Assembly: GCA_002731775.1 (NCBI GenBank)
Contig: PCCP01000121.1
Location: forward strand, 1-64,000
Source of the DNA: Gammaproteobacteria bacterium
Lineage (GTDB): Bacteria; Pseudomonadota; Gammaproteobacteria; Pseudomonadales; Pseudohongiellaceae
Length of the DNA: 64,000 nt
Reading direction: 5' to 3'
Shown here: positions 17,761 through 26,194 of the stretch, piece after piece
Layout of the letters: each line of letters begins with the position of its first letter
Position numbering within the stretch: the stretch's first letter is position 1
Notes under the pieces: generated by a model
What the model was told of the DNA's origin: nothing
The model's database searches: none
What the model saw: only the letters and a program-made list of their open reading frames with translations
Program-made: the position numbers and the translations under genes

Positions 17761-17920
17761 AATTTGAGTTGCCTAGTCCCCTTGCGCACAATCAGGCCAT
17801 GTCTATATCCTTTACTTTAGACAGGTTGAGCGAGGACTGTCTGAGCGAAGCGAGTTCCGCAGCGCTGGCTAAAGTGAGGGATATATGGTCGTGCGCAAGG
17901 GGACTAGGCAACTCAAATTT
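17761..17920. repeat. Second long inverted repeat, ~55-base arms
   Basis: AATTTGAGTTGCCTAGTCCC... (17761 on) pairs with GGGACTAGGCAACTCAAATT ending near 17920; inner parts CTTTACTTTAG / CTAAAGTGAGGG also pair with a few mismatches. The loop holds GAGCGAGGACTG...AGCGAAGCGAG. No gene. Two distinct giant hairpins within 400 bases is unusual. Confidence 0.88.
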
Positions 17921-17980
17921 GCGGACAAACTACACAAATGATCGGCCTGGACCAGGCATGCTCTTTCGCTAGAAATTAGT

Positions 17981-18109
17981 TTAGCGGGCAGCGCGCCCCA
18001 GGTAGCGTTGAAAAGTTTGTTCTACAAAGTCGTCCACACCGGGAACGAATAGAACGGCTATTACCGTAGCAAGCACAGCGATTGCGATAAACACGTAGAA
18101 GAATTTCAT
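17981..18109 (-). CDS. Small single-span membrane protein (42 aa)
   Basis: Sequence begins MKFFYVFIAIAVLATVIAVLF, a single membrane helix, followed by a short polar tail VPGVDDFVEQTFQRYLGRA. GGA lies 8 bases before ATG 18109. It sits 40 bases downstream of the split-barrel-like gene 18150-18668 on the same strand, so the two are likely co-transcribed. Function unknown. Confidence 0.55.
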   Translation of the reverse strand: MKFFYVFIAIAVLATVIAVLFVPGVDDFVEQTFQRYLGRAAR

Positions 18110-18149
18110 GTTTTATTTCCTTATGACTAGCGACTGGCTTCCATGGAGG

Positions 18150-18668
18150 TTAGTTTCGCGGTGCCGCCTCGAAGAGCCAGGTTTCGCCGGCTTCGACTGT
18201 TGCCCGGGTGGTCTGTGACGGATATTTATTTCTGATGGCAGTGCTGATTCCATCCAGTATCGGACCGGATTTGATGCGCACCAACTGGCGTTCATAGCGC
18301 TTGCCATCGATACGCATCATGGCACGACCGTCCCGCTCGGCCTGCAACGGCCAACGTTTCCACACGCGCCCGACGGCTGTAGCCATATAGCCTGACCAGA
18401 CATAGATTTTGCCATCGTATTCCGCAGTCCAGATGCGCCGCGACTTGGGTGGATCCAGTAACTGCATCTCGATAGTCGATATCTCGCTGACGAAGCGCCA
18501 ATCTGGCTCCGCGCCGGTGTGCAGTTCACCGGCTTCCAGTGCCCCGCCGGAGAAAACCCGGTTAGGGCCGTCGGCGAATCGTTGTTTCGCGGCTGCGGTG
18601 GCGATCGCAGCTACCGGTATCAGCACCAGGCACAGCGCAATAACTATTATTCTTATGAGCATTTTCAT
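18150..18668 (-). CDS. Membrane-anchored split-barrel-like protein, copy A
   Basis: 172 residues. One N-terminal membrane helix (MKMLIRIIVIALCLVLIPVA), then a short beta-rich domain with WRFVSEISTIEMQ, RIWTAEYDGKIYVWSGYMA, KRWPLQAERDGRAMMRIDGK. It aligns by eye with 44510-45001 (CVEYNGNFYLFSAYYTGG, GWNRNVMRDPRVRLKIGG). The strand pattern and R-DPRV-L-I-G motif resemble the pyridoxamine-phosphate-oxidase/deazaflavin split-barrel fold; flavin binding is not shown. Lies between copy A of the monooxygenase cassette and the PQQ gene. Confidence 0.6.
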   Translation of the reverse strand: MKMLIRIIVIALCLVLIPVAAIATAAAKQRFADGPNRVFSGGALEAGELHTGAEPDWRFVSEISTIEMQLLDPPKSRRIWTAEYDGKIYVWSGYMATAVGRVWKRWPLQAERDGRAMMRIDGKRYERQLVRIKSGPILDGISTAIRNKYPSQTTRATVEAGETWLFEAAPRN

Positions 18669-18701
18669 AATAATCTCTTAAAAATAGGTGGAGTAATATT
18701 C

Positions 18702-18720
18702 GGGGTCAGGGTAAAAATAT
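18702..18720. repeat. Half-copy of the GGGGTCAGG repeat
   Basis: GGGGTCAGGGTAAAAATAT matches the motif at 146-164 inside the window-start inverted repeat. It lies in the 114-base divergent gap between the split-barrel-like gene and the PQQ dehydrogenase, where promoters would be expected. Confidence 0.7.
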
Positions 18721-18782
18721 AACAGATTTAATGCTATCCCAAATATCATTTGTCCAAAATGGGCATAAAAAAGAAGAATAAA

Positions 18783-20729
18783 ATGAAAAACCAAATTTTC
18801 CTTTGCGTACTGTCTACTCTGATCCTGAGTTGCTCACCGGCGATCGACGAAGTGCCGAGCGCAGTGGTAGGTGAATGGCATCACCAGGGAGGCAATCACG
18901 CCTCGGCCAAGTATGCGGCGCTGGACCAGATAGACGCCAACAATTTTGCCGACCTGGAAATTGTCTGGCGCTACCAGTCCGCCGATCTACGCATTCCGGA
19001 AGACCTCTACTATGCGACCGGTGACTATCGGGCTGTGCCCCTGGTCATCGATGGCATCATGTACACCAATACTAATCATGGTCAGGTCGTGGCGCTGGAT
19101 CCAGCCAATGGCGAGGAATTGTGGGTTTTCGATCCCGAGAGCTATCTGTTGGGTCCGCCGCTGTTCTCGCCGGCACAAACCCGGGGCATCGAGTATTGGA
19201 CCGACGGCGATATCCAGCGCATCTTCCTGGCGACACTAGGCAAGCAGCTGGTTTCGATCGATATCGAAACCGGCCTGCCGGATCCAAATTTTGGTGAAAA
19301 CGGTTTCGTCGATCTCAAGAATGACCTGGGCAAGTTGGAGTTCGAGATGAACAATATCACCCACGGTGCACCACCCATCGCCGTGGGATCATCGGTCATC
19401 GTCGGCTCGAAGATCTTCGACTACACCATGCTGAATCGAAGTCCCCCGGGCCATGTGCGCGCATATGATGCCTACACCGGCGCGTTCAAGTGGCGCTTCA
19501 ACACGATTCCACAGGCGGACGAGGATTTTGTTGAAACCTGGGAAGACGATTCCTGGCGCATCGCCGGCAATACCAATGTGTGGACCTTCATGTCAGCCGA
19601 CGATGAGGCGGGTTTGGTCTACCTGCCAGTGTCGACGCCGACCAATGATTACTGGGGTGGCTTTCGCCTGGGTGAGAATGTCTACGCGGAATCCCTGGTA
19701 GCACTGAATGCCGAAACCGGCGAGCGGGTGTGGCACTTTCAAACCGTGCATCACGGCTTGTGGGATTACGACATCGCCTCGGCGCCCAACCTGATGGACA
19801 TCGTCGTCGACGGACGCGCGATCAAGGCGGTAGCCCAGGTATCCAAGACCGGTTTCACCTATGTCTTCGATCGACTCAGCGGCGAGCCGGTCTGGCCCAT
19901 CGAAGAACGACCGGTGCCGCCGAGTAATGTACCCGGTGAACGCGCGCATCCGACCCAGCCACACCCCACCTGGCCGCTGCCTTTCGAGCGCCAGGGCATG
20001 AGCGAAGCTGACCTTATCGATTACACGCCCGAGATCCTCGCGCAGGCACAGGAGCTGGCGAAGGAATTCGTGATGGGTCCAATCTTTACCCCGCCGATCG
20101 TGCAAGGCAGCAACGGCAAGCGCGCCACCATCTTTCTGCCTGGTGCCGGCGGAGGTGCCAGCTTTCCCGGCGCCAATGTGGATCCGGAAACCGGTATTCT
20201 CTACATTCCATCCCAGACCCGGCCCTACGCCATGTCGCTGGTGGAACCGCCTGCAGGTACCTCAGACTGGCCCTACGTCATTCAGGTGCAGCGCAATGTG
20301 GGGCCCATGGGCTTGCCGCTGGTAAAACCACCTTATCGTCGCATCACCGCAATCGACATGAACACCGGCGAACACCTATGGCAGGTTCCATTCGGGAAGG
20401 GACCGGCCAATCATCCTGCGCTGGCACACCTTAACCTGCCACCATTGGGCAGTGCGTTTTCGGATGTCTCTTCCGAGGGCGGTATGCTGATTACCAAGAC
20501 GCTGTTGATTTCCTACCTGGCACAGAAAGACGAGATCGATCCCGCTGCCCATGGCTCGATCCTGGTGGCCCATGACAAGATGACCGGTGAAATAATTGCC
20601 GAAATCATGGTAGAGCAACGACTGCACGGGCCACCCATGAGTTATATGCACGCAGGCCGCCAGTACATCGTCGTTGCCGGCGGAGGCAGGGACAGGGATG
20701 ACGAATTAATCGCTTTCGCTTTGCCTTAG
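18783..20729 (+). CDS. PQQ-dependent dehydrogenase, 648-aa lipoprotein form, copy A
   Basis: 648 residues. ATG 18783 gives a lipoprotein signal MKNQIFLCVLSTLILSC; an ATG at 18750 is less likely. Repeated propeller motifs: GEELWVFDPES, GAFKWRFNTIP, GERVWHFQTVHHGLWDYD, GEPVWPIEERPVPPS, GEHLWQVPFGKGP. The WPIEERPVP and HHGLWDYD blocks place it with soluble or membrane-bound PQQ glucose/alcohol dehydrogenases lacking a cytochrome domain. It oxidises an alcohol or sugar in the periplasm, passing electrons to quinone or cytochrome. Closest in-window relative is 41323-43269, also 648 residues. Confidence 0.85.
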   Translation: MKNQIFLCVLSTLILSCSPAIDEVPSAVVGEWHHQGGNHASAKYAALDQIDANNFADLEIVWRYQSADLRIPEDLYYATGDYRAVPLVIDGIMYTNTNHGQVVALDPANGEELWVFDPESYLLGPPLFSPAQTRGIEYWTDGDIQRIFLATLGKQLVSIDIETGLPDPNFGENGFVDLKNDLGKLEFEMNNITHGAPPIAVGSSVIVGSKIFDYTMLNRSPPGHVRAYDAYTGAFKWRFNTIPQADEDFVETWEDDSWRIAGNTNVWTFMSADDEAGLVYLPVSTPTNDYWGGFRLGENVYAESLVALNAETGERVWHFQTVHHGLWDYDIASAPNLMDIVVDGRAIKAVAQVSKTGFTYVFDRLSGEPVWPIEERPVPPSNVPGERAHPTQPHPTWPLPFERQGMSEADLIDYTPEILAQAQELAKEFVMGPIFTPPIVQGSNGKRATIFLPGAGGGASFPGANVDPETGILYIPSQTRPYAMSLVEPPAGTSDWPYVIQVQRNVGPMGLPLVKPPYRRITAIDMNTGEHLWQVPFGKGPANHPALAHLNLPPLGSAFSDVSSEGGMLITKTLLISYLAQKDEIDPAAHGSILVAHDKMTGEIIAEIMVEQRLHGPPMSYMHAGRQYIVVAGGGRDRDDELIAFALP

Positions 20730-20774
20730 GGCACCCAGGTCCCTTTCGCTATTTGACACTAAGGGACGCCTGCC
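20730..20774. terminator. Imperfect hairpin after the PQQ gene
   Basis: GGCACCCAGGTCCCTT and AAGGGACGCCTGCC are imperfect inverted halves directly after the stop codon, in the convergent gap before the next gene. No clear T-run. It may be a terminator or a degraded repeat (compare AGTTGCAGGCGTCCC at 7801). Confidence 0.35.
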
Positions 20775-20924
20775 ATTGCAGAAAGTTGGCAACCCGTTGA
20801 CTGATGCTGTGTAGCAATTCAGTGAGTTTCTCTACGGCGGGAGCTTTGTTGTAATGAAAACGAAACTCCCTACTCCATCCCGCACACACAGCAGAGCGGT
20901 GGAATTCATTTAGTTGCCCGAGTG

Positions 20925-23036
20925 TTATCTTCCTGCAGCCAGTGCTATTTCTGCCTGTTGCCTTATATAGTGTCGCATTTGATTCAACTCAGCATCGCTG
21001 AAATCAGCAAAAGGCGGCATACCACGACTTGCCAGCGCCCCGCCTCTGACCACTTGCTCAAATGTATCAGCCGAAAGTATGACACCTGACGCTCGTAAAT
21101 CTGGCGCCATACCTGCCGCGACAGCAGCACCCCCATGACAGAAACTACAGATGGATTCATAGTCGAGCTCCCCGGATTCTGCAGTAGCACCATCGACAAT
21201 AAAATCAGACGTGGCCAATGGTGTCGGCACACGAGGAGGAGCAGACACCGGCACAGTGCGGGTACCGTCGAGTGAAAAAGCCAGCAAGCGCCGGGTATGA
21301 TCTCCATAGGCCCAGCCGTAGTCCGCCATTTCCTGGCCTCCAAGCGCTGACATGGCACCACCCCAACCTACCAGGATCGCCAGATATTGTCTGCCGTTAA
21401 CAGAATAGGTAATTGGCGGCGCCGATATCCCCAGCCCCAGGTTTTCGTCCCACAGCTGTTCACCAGTCAATGCGTTAAAGGCGCGCAGATGTCCGTTCGC
21501 CTTTCCCTGGAATACCAGGTTGGAGGCCGTGGTCAAGGTACCCGCATCCCAGGCCCCTTCGGCGGGAATTTCCCAAATCTGCTGTTGTCGTACCGGATCC
21601 CATGCCTGCAGGGTACCCGTCGCACCATCATCACGGGTCGATGCACCGAATTCGTAACCGACTCCCAACTCGATGCGCCAGCCTTCAGCTTGAAAATTTT
21701 CCAGATCGACATCGGCATCCGTGAAGCGATTCTGCCAGTGTATGGTTGGAATGTAGACCAGACCGGTTCCAGGGTTGTAAGACATCGCATGCCAGCTGTG
21801 CCCGCCGATAGGCGTAGGCGCGATATCTACCGGTTCTAACTCATAGCGCACACCCGGATTTTCTATCGGTCTGCCAGTTTCCAAATCTACTTCACTCGCC
21901 CAGGTCACTTCTGTATAGTTCTCGGCCGAAATCAATTCACCGTTTTCCCGGTTGATTACGTAGAAGAAACCATTCTTCGGTGCATGCATTAGGGCTTTTA
22001 CTTGCTCGCCTTCAATAGTTAGATCCGCCAGCACGATATCCATGGTGGAGGTGTAGTCCCAGGTGTCGCCCGGTGCGGTTTGGTAATGCCACAGGTATTC
22101 ACCGGTATCAGGATCCAGCGCCACGATCGAGCTGAGAAACAGGTTATCGCCACCACCCGGGCTGCGGATCTTTCGATTCCAGGGAGAGCCGTTACCGGTG
22201 CCTATGTATAACTGGTCTAGCTCGGCATCGTAGGTAAATCCGTGCCAGGCATTGCCACCGCCACCATGGCGCCACCATTCCCCGGTCCAGGTCTCGGCCG
22301 CCATTTCCATGGCGGCGTCTTCGAAGCCATCGGCCGGGTTGCCCGGCACGATCCAGAAGCGCCAGGCGTATTCACCGGTGTCGGCATCATAGGCGGTGAT
22401 ATAGCCCCGGTTCGGACCGTTCTCGGTACCGCCGTTGCCAATCAGCACCTTGCCCTTGAAAATCTTTGGCGCGCCGGTGATGTACATAGCCAGTTCCGGA
22501 TCGATAGTCTGCACGCTCCATAATTCCCTGCCATCATTTCGATCGATGCCGATCAGGCGCCCATCCCAGGTGGCGACGAAGACCTTGTCTTCCCAGATTC
22601 CAATGCCACGGCTGTTATCCCAACCCGCCCGCATTCTGCGTGACGCGTATTGTGCGACCTGGGGATCATATCGCCATAACTCTTCTCCTGAGGCGGCATC
22701 CACAGCGCGTACAATATTCATGCTGCTGATGAAGTACATGATGCCATCCACTACCAGAGGTGTAGACACCAAGCTACGACTGTTAGGCAAATCGACATAC
22801 CAGTCCAGCTCCAGGCCCCCTACATTGGACTGATTAATCTGGGTAAGCGGGCTGAATCGCTGTTCGCTATAGGTGCGACCGAAGGCCAGCCAGTTCTCAC
22901 CCTGGGATTCATCTGCCATGGCGGGATCGTTAACTAAAGTTGAACTGGATTGTTGTGCTGACACAAATGAGCAAAGCAAGCTGGCTAATATGACTCCCAG
23001 CAGATACACAGGACGGAAAGGTAGTGTCATCTTCAT
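20925..23036 (-). CDS. Quinohemoprotein alcohol dehydrogenase, PQQ propeller plus cytochrome c
   Basis: 703 residues. ATG 23036 is supported by GGGA 8 bases upstream and a signal peptide that ends near SFVSAQQ. An eight-bladed PQQ propeller (GEELWRYDP, GEYAWRFWIVPGNP, GEYLWHYQTAPGDTWDYT, GEQLWDENLGLGIS) is followed by a C-terminal cytochrome c domain with CSFCH and a later GMPPF methionine ligand motif. This is the layout of type II quinohemoprotein alcohol dehydrogenases. The adjacent-Cys disulphide of classic enzymes was not seen. Periplasmic; oxidises a primary alcohol. Converges on 18783. Confidence 0.9.
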   Translation of the reverse strand: MKMTLPFRPVYLLGVILASLLCSFVSAQQSSSTLVNDPAMADESQGENWLAFGRTYSEQRFSPLTQINQSNVGGLELDWYVDLPNSRSLVSTPLVVDGIMYFISSMNIVRAVDAASGEELWRYDPQVAQYASRRMRAGWDNSRGIGIWEDKVFVATWDGRLIGIDRNDGRELWSVQTIDPELAMYITGAPKIFKGKVLIGNGGTENGPNRGYITAYDADTGEYAWRFWIVPGNPADGFEDAAMEMAAETWTGEWWRHGGGGNAWHGFTYDAELDQLYIGTGNGSPWNRKIRSPGGGDNLFLSSIVALDPDTGEYLWHYQTAPGDTWDYTSTMDIVLADLTIEGEQVKALMHAPKNGFFYVINRENGELISAENYTEVTWASEVDLETGRPIENPGVRYELEPVDIAPTPIGGHSWHAMSYNPGTGLVYIPTIHWQNRFTDADVDLENFQAEGWRIELGVGYEFGASTRDDGATGTLQAWDPVRQQQIWEIPAEGAWDAGTLTTASNLVFQGKANGHLRAFNALTGEQLWDENLGLGISAPPITYSVNGRQYLAILVGWGGAMSALGGQEMADYGWAYGDHTRRLLAFSLDGTRTVPVSAPPRVPTPLATSDFIVDGATAESGELDYESICSFCHGGAAVAAGMAPDLRASGVILSADTFEQVVRGGALASRGMPPFADFSDAELNQMRHYIRQQAEIALAAGR

Positions 23037-23261
23037 CGCGCGATTCCCTTTGTTATTGATTATTTGAGAGCGGGCTAAGAACACAGTGAACGCAAAACAC
23101 TCACTACGCCATAATAGAAGCAATTAGAGTCTGTTCACACTATTTTCGCGCAATATCGGGTATAGGAACAATAGAGGCTATCTCGATCGAGTAGAAAGGG
23201 GAATGAACGGTTAGATCATTACAACATTCAGCGATCTAGAGAGATTTCCAGTAGGGAGAAA

Positions 23262-23332
23262 GGGGTCAAATCTTGACTTAGCAGATAATGCCTCGATTCG
23301 CTCCCAAGTAAATTAAGTCAAGATTTGACCCC
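23262..23332. repeat. Inverted repeat GGGGTCAAATCTTGACTTA family variant
   Basis: GGGGTCAAATCTTGACTTA (23262-23280) is a perfect mirror of TAAGTCAAGATTTGACCCC (23314-23332). It occupies most of the recognisable structure in the 315-base gap 23037-23351; the rest of that gap shows no gene. Confidence 0.92.
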
Positions 23333-23351
23333 AATCTTTTCCCGCGCCGCC

Positions 23352-23831
23352 CTACTTCCCTTTCGTTATTTGCCACTGGGCTAAGGCTTCGTGGGCGGTT
23401 GCCGAATCGAAAGTTGTTGAGTTATGGCTGCTGGTTTTGGCCGTGAGCTCGATCACATAGCCATTGGGGTCGCGGAAATAGATGGACTGAATGAAATCGT
23501 GATCGGAAATCCCCCGGGTTTCTATGCCTGCCTGCTCGCCTTTCTGCATCATCTCTAACAAGTGATCGTGCTCCACTTCCAGGGCGATATGCAGATCGAA
23601 GTCACGCTGCTGCTTGAAGTCAAAGGGGGCATCGGGCTCTTCGAAAAAAGCCAGGAAGGAGCCATCTGCCATCTGGTAGAAACTGTGCAACACCTTGCTT
23701 TCTCGGCCGGTGATGGTGTGTTTGATCTCGAAGGCCAATTGTAATGGCAGGCCAAGAAAATCTTCATAAAACCTTCGAGTTTGTTCCGAGTCGCGGCAAC
23801 GATAGGCGTTATGGTGTAGACCTTTGATCAT
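23352..23831 (-). CDS. VOC-family (glyoxalase/dioxygenase fold) protein
   Basis: 159 residues. ATG 23831 has AGGA 5 bases upstream. Starts MIKGLHHNAYRCRDSEQTRR with FYEDFLGLPL, the first vicinal-oxygen-chelate module, and ends with IYFRDPNGYVIELTAK, the second module with its metal-ligand Glu. Members include extradiol dioxygenases and glyoxalase I; the short length suggests a single-domain dimer. Cytosolic. Followed on the same strand, 70 bases on, by the secreted gene at 23903 only in coordinate order; the secreted gene is in fact upstream of it in transcription. Confidence 0.85.
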   Translation of the reverse strand: MIKGLHHNAYRCRDSEQTRRFYEDFLGLPLQLAFEIKHTITGRESKVLHSFYQMADGSFLAFFEEPDAPFDFKQQRDFDLHIALEVEHDHLLEMMQKGEQAGIETRGISDHDFIQSIYFRDPNGYVIELTAKTSSHNSTTFDSATAHEALAQWQITKGK

Positions 23832-23902
23832 AATAGTCCTAGTTGACTGACTTCTCACAGCGAGGAAGGGGTTGATTCAATCCCTATCCCGCCTTATATG
23901 CA

Positions 23903-24883
23903 CTAATTATTTTCACGGGCTGCCTTCGCCGCCGCTTCCTGTACCCGGGCTCCGCGCAGAATATTGAACATCGCGTAATTCCCTTCGTGACAGGCATACT
24001 CGTAGATTTTGTAATCATCCAGCGCCGGCATTGGGCGCACAGCGGTCCAGGCGCTGGTATAAACCTCCGGATCCTCGATGGTAAATTCATAGTCGATGAG
24101 TTGATCGCTAACCCGGGTAAAGCGTTCCACCGAGCGCATATTTCTTGAAGAAGGAAATCGGTGTCGCGACTTCTCACTAAAATTGGCGGTCTCGACCACC
24201 AGGGTATTACCTTCCCAATGGCCGCGGGAATCGCCGTTCCACTGTCGAATGTTTGCATGCAATTGCGGCCGCCCATCCAACGGGATGATGCGCACATCGT
24301 GGATATTTTCTACCACAATAGCGACGAAATCGGGGTTCTGTAGAATCTGGTAGGTGTTGTTATAGCCGGTGGAGATCGGCGGTACCCCGTGGTAGCTGAT
24401 GCAACGGACCCAGTTGGTACGATCCAGCCATGAGTCCGAGGGATGTTCGCGCCTATAGGCCGCTGCCTCTGCCTGTCTCCGGCGCGTCTCCTGCGTTAAG
24501 GGTAAACGACCATCGGCCGGATCGACAATCAGCGAAGTCCTGAGGTCGGAGGAAACATTGCCGCGGTCGTACCAGACGATATTATAGTCTCCGACTACTC
24601 CCGGCGTGAGAGGCCGTTCGCGGACGACTTGTGCATTGATATCGGCGGCTTCCGCGTCGGTGTAAAACTCCTTTTCCTCCAGTCGCAGCGGGCGTTGCAG
24701 CGGGGTGAGGCTGGCATAGGACCAGGTGCCCTGCAGATCGGGATCGCCCCAGGGGGTGAGCACAGTGTAATTTCCCGCCGCCGTGGCGCTGCCAGACTGA
24801 GCCGCAGAGCCCATGCCAGCCAGAGAGAATATCCCTGCCGTTACCAGCAAGCGAGCCAATATTGTGAGAAATTTGTCTGTCAT
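23903..24883 (-). CDS. Secreted YACHEGNY-family protein
   Basis: 326 residues from ATG 24883 (GGAGAG 5 bases upstream); longer frame to 24970 lacks a signal peptide at its start. Signal segment ends near LAGMGSAAQ. Landmarks: DPDLQGTWSYASLTPLQRP, YNIVWYDRGN, RTSLIVDPADGRLPL, VENIHDVRIIPLDG, GDSRGHWEGNTLVVETANF, FTIEDPEVYT, YEYACHEGNYAMFNILRGAR. Function unknown. Transcribed just ahead of the VOC gene, 71 bases apart, and divergent from the NHL pair. Confidence 0.72.
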   Translation of the reverse strand: MTDKFLTILARLLVTAGIFSLAGMGSAAQSGSATAAGNYTVLTPWGDPDLQGTWSYASLTPLQRPLRLEEKEFYTDAEAADINAQVVRERPLTPGVVGDYNIVWYDRGNVSSDLRTSLIVDPADGRLPLTQETRRRQAEAAAYRREHPSDSWLDRTNWVRCISYHGVPPISTGYNNTYQILQNPDFVAIVVENIHDVRIIPLDGRPQLHANIRQWNGDSRGHWEGNTLVVETANFSEKSRHRFPSSRNMRSVERFTRVSDQLIDYEFTIEDPEVYTSAWTAVRPMPALDDYKIYEYACHEGNYAMFNILRGARVQEAAAKAARENN

Positions 24884-25065
24884 AATTGCTCTCCGCCAAC
24901 CCGAAGGAATCCCTAGAATACCAGCTTGCCGCCGACTTGGAACCGCCGGTTTAATTATGGGACAGAACATCAGCTAGGGTAAAAAAACCTGCCCTGTCCC
25001 CTATTGCCTCATTTATGGGTTATTCTCAAAAACCTGGCCCGTTCACGCATGCTATGGAGCAAAAC

Positions 25066-26121
25066 ATGAACAGTTCAAGCACCTCGGAAACCAAGCCCCG
25101 GTACACCTCGATTGGTTTTTGCACTCTTGCATTCGCTGCCGTGCTTGCGGGAGCTGCGAATGCACAGGAAAACCCCTACCAGGTCATAACCCACTGGGGT
25201 GAACTGCCCGGCGGACGCGAGATGGGCGTTGTTACCGGAGTCCAGCCCGACCCCGATGGTGAACATATCTGGATCATTGAGCGCTGCGGCAGCAATCAGT
25301 GTGCGGGCTCTTCCCTAAACCCGATTCACAAACTGGATAGCGACGGCAATACGGTCAAGAGTATCGGTGCGGGCCTGTTTGCCTGGCCCCATGGCTTCGA
25401 CATGGATGCGGATGGCAATCTGTGGATTACCGAGGGTGCGCCGGCTGGAGATGCACGCGGTGAGCCGGGAATGGAAAGAGGCATGGGCCATCAGGTACTG
25501 AAGTTGAACCAGGATGGCGAGGTGCTCATGCGTCTGGGTGAGGCCGGCGTGGCCGGTGACGATACCAGTCATTTCAACGGGCCGGCCGCGGTGCTGGTGG
25601 CGCCCAACGGCGAGATCTGGATTGGCGACGGACATCGCGGTGGCAACAACCGCGTGCTGAAATTCTCCGCGGACGGGGAATTGCTGTTACAACTTGGTGG
25701 TGGCATCGACTCGATAAGTCGGGAGAGCGGACGTTTTAATGACCCCCATGATCTGAAGATGGACTCCCAGGGTCGGCTGTTCGTGGCCGACCGGGGCAAC
25801 AACCGGATACAGATCTTCAGCCAGGATGGCGAGTTACTGGATATCTGGACCCAGTTCGGTCGCCCCAGCGGCATCTGGATCGATCCCAGCGATACGATCT
25901 ACGTCGCCGATGGCATGTCTGGCGCACAGTGGAATCGGGGATGGCAGCGGGGCATTCGCATCGGCGATGCGAACACCGGCTGGATTACCGAATTTATTCC
26001 CGACTACGAAGTGCCTACCGGCAGCGGCATCGAGTTCCTCGCTGCGGATGGCGATGGCAATATTTTTGCAGGCCAGGTTGGCCGGCAGCGCTTCGAGAAG
26101 TATGTGCGGGTAAGACCATGA
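25066..26121 (+). CDS. NHL-repeat propeller, PAL-like
   Basis: 351 residues; GGAGC before ATG 25066. Signal peptide ending near AGAANAQ after a polar N-terminus. Propeller blades include FAWPHGFDMDADGNLWITEG, FNGPAAVLVAPNGEIWIGDG, FNDPHDLKMDSQGRLFVADRG and RPSGIWIDPSDTIYVADG, with HQVLKLNQDGEVLM between them. These resemble peptidyl-alpha-hydroxyglycine lyase blades. The pattern ELPGGREMG...IIERCG near residue 46 matches the lipoprotein at 329. Followed by another NHL gene 73 bases on. Confidence 0.75.
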   Translation: MNSSSTSETKPRYTSIGFCTLAFAAVLAGAANAQENPYQVITHWGELPGGREMGVVTGVQPDPDGEHIWIIERCGSNQCAGSSLNPIHKLDSDGNTVKSIGAGLFAWPHGFDMDADGNLWITEGAPAGDARGEPGMERGMGHQVLKLNQDGEVLMRLGEAGVAGDDTSHFNGPAAVLVAPNGEIWIGDGHRGGNNRVLKFSADGELLLQLGGGIDSISRESGRFNDPHDLKMDSQGRLFVADRGNNRIQIFSQDGELLDIWTQFGRPSGIWIDPSDTIYVADGMSGAQWNRGWQRGIRIGDANTGWITEFIPDYEVPTGSGIEFLAADGDGNIFAGQVGRQRFEKYVRVRP

Positions 26122-26194
26122 TCTATTCCGATTAACCCGGCGCTATATCGCCATTCGGCTTGCAGTTCAATAAAAATAACAAGTGAGGCGCATC

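Noticed and set aside
23884-24297. 137-residue minus-strand frame overlapping the YACHEGNY gene
   Set aside because: It is a shifted-frame shadow of 23903-24883, with no ribosome site and no family motif.
24959-25000. GGGACAG / CTGTCCC inverted ends before the NHL gene at 25066
   Set aside because: Only 7 pairs over a 42-base span; too short to separate from chance, though it may be a decayed repeat copy.
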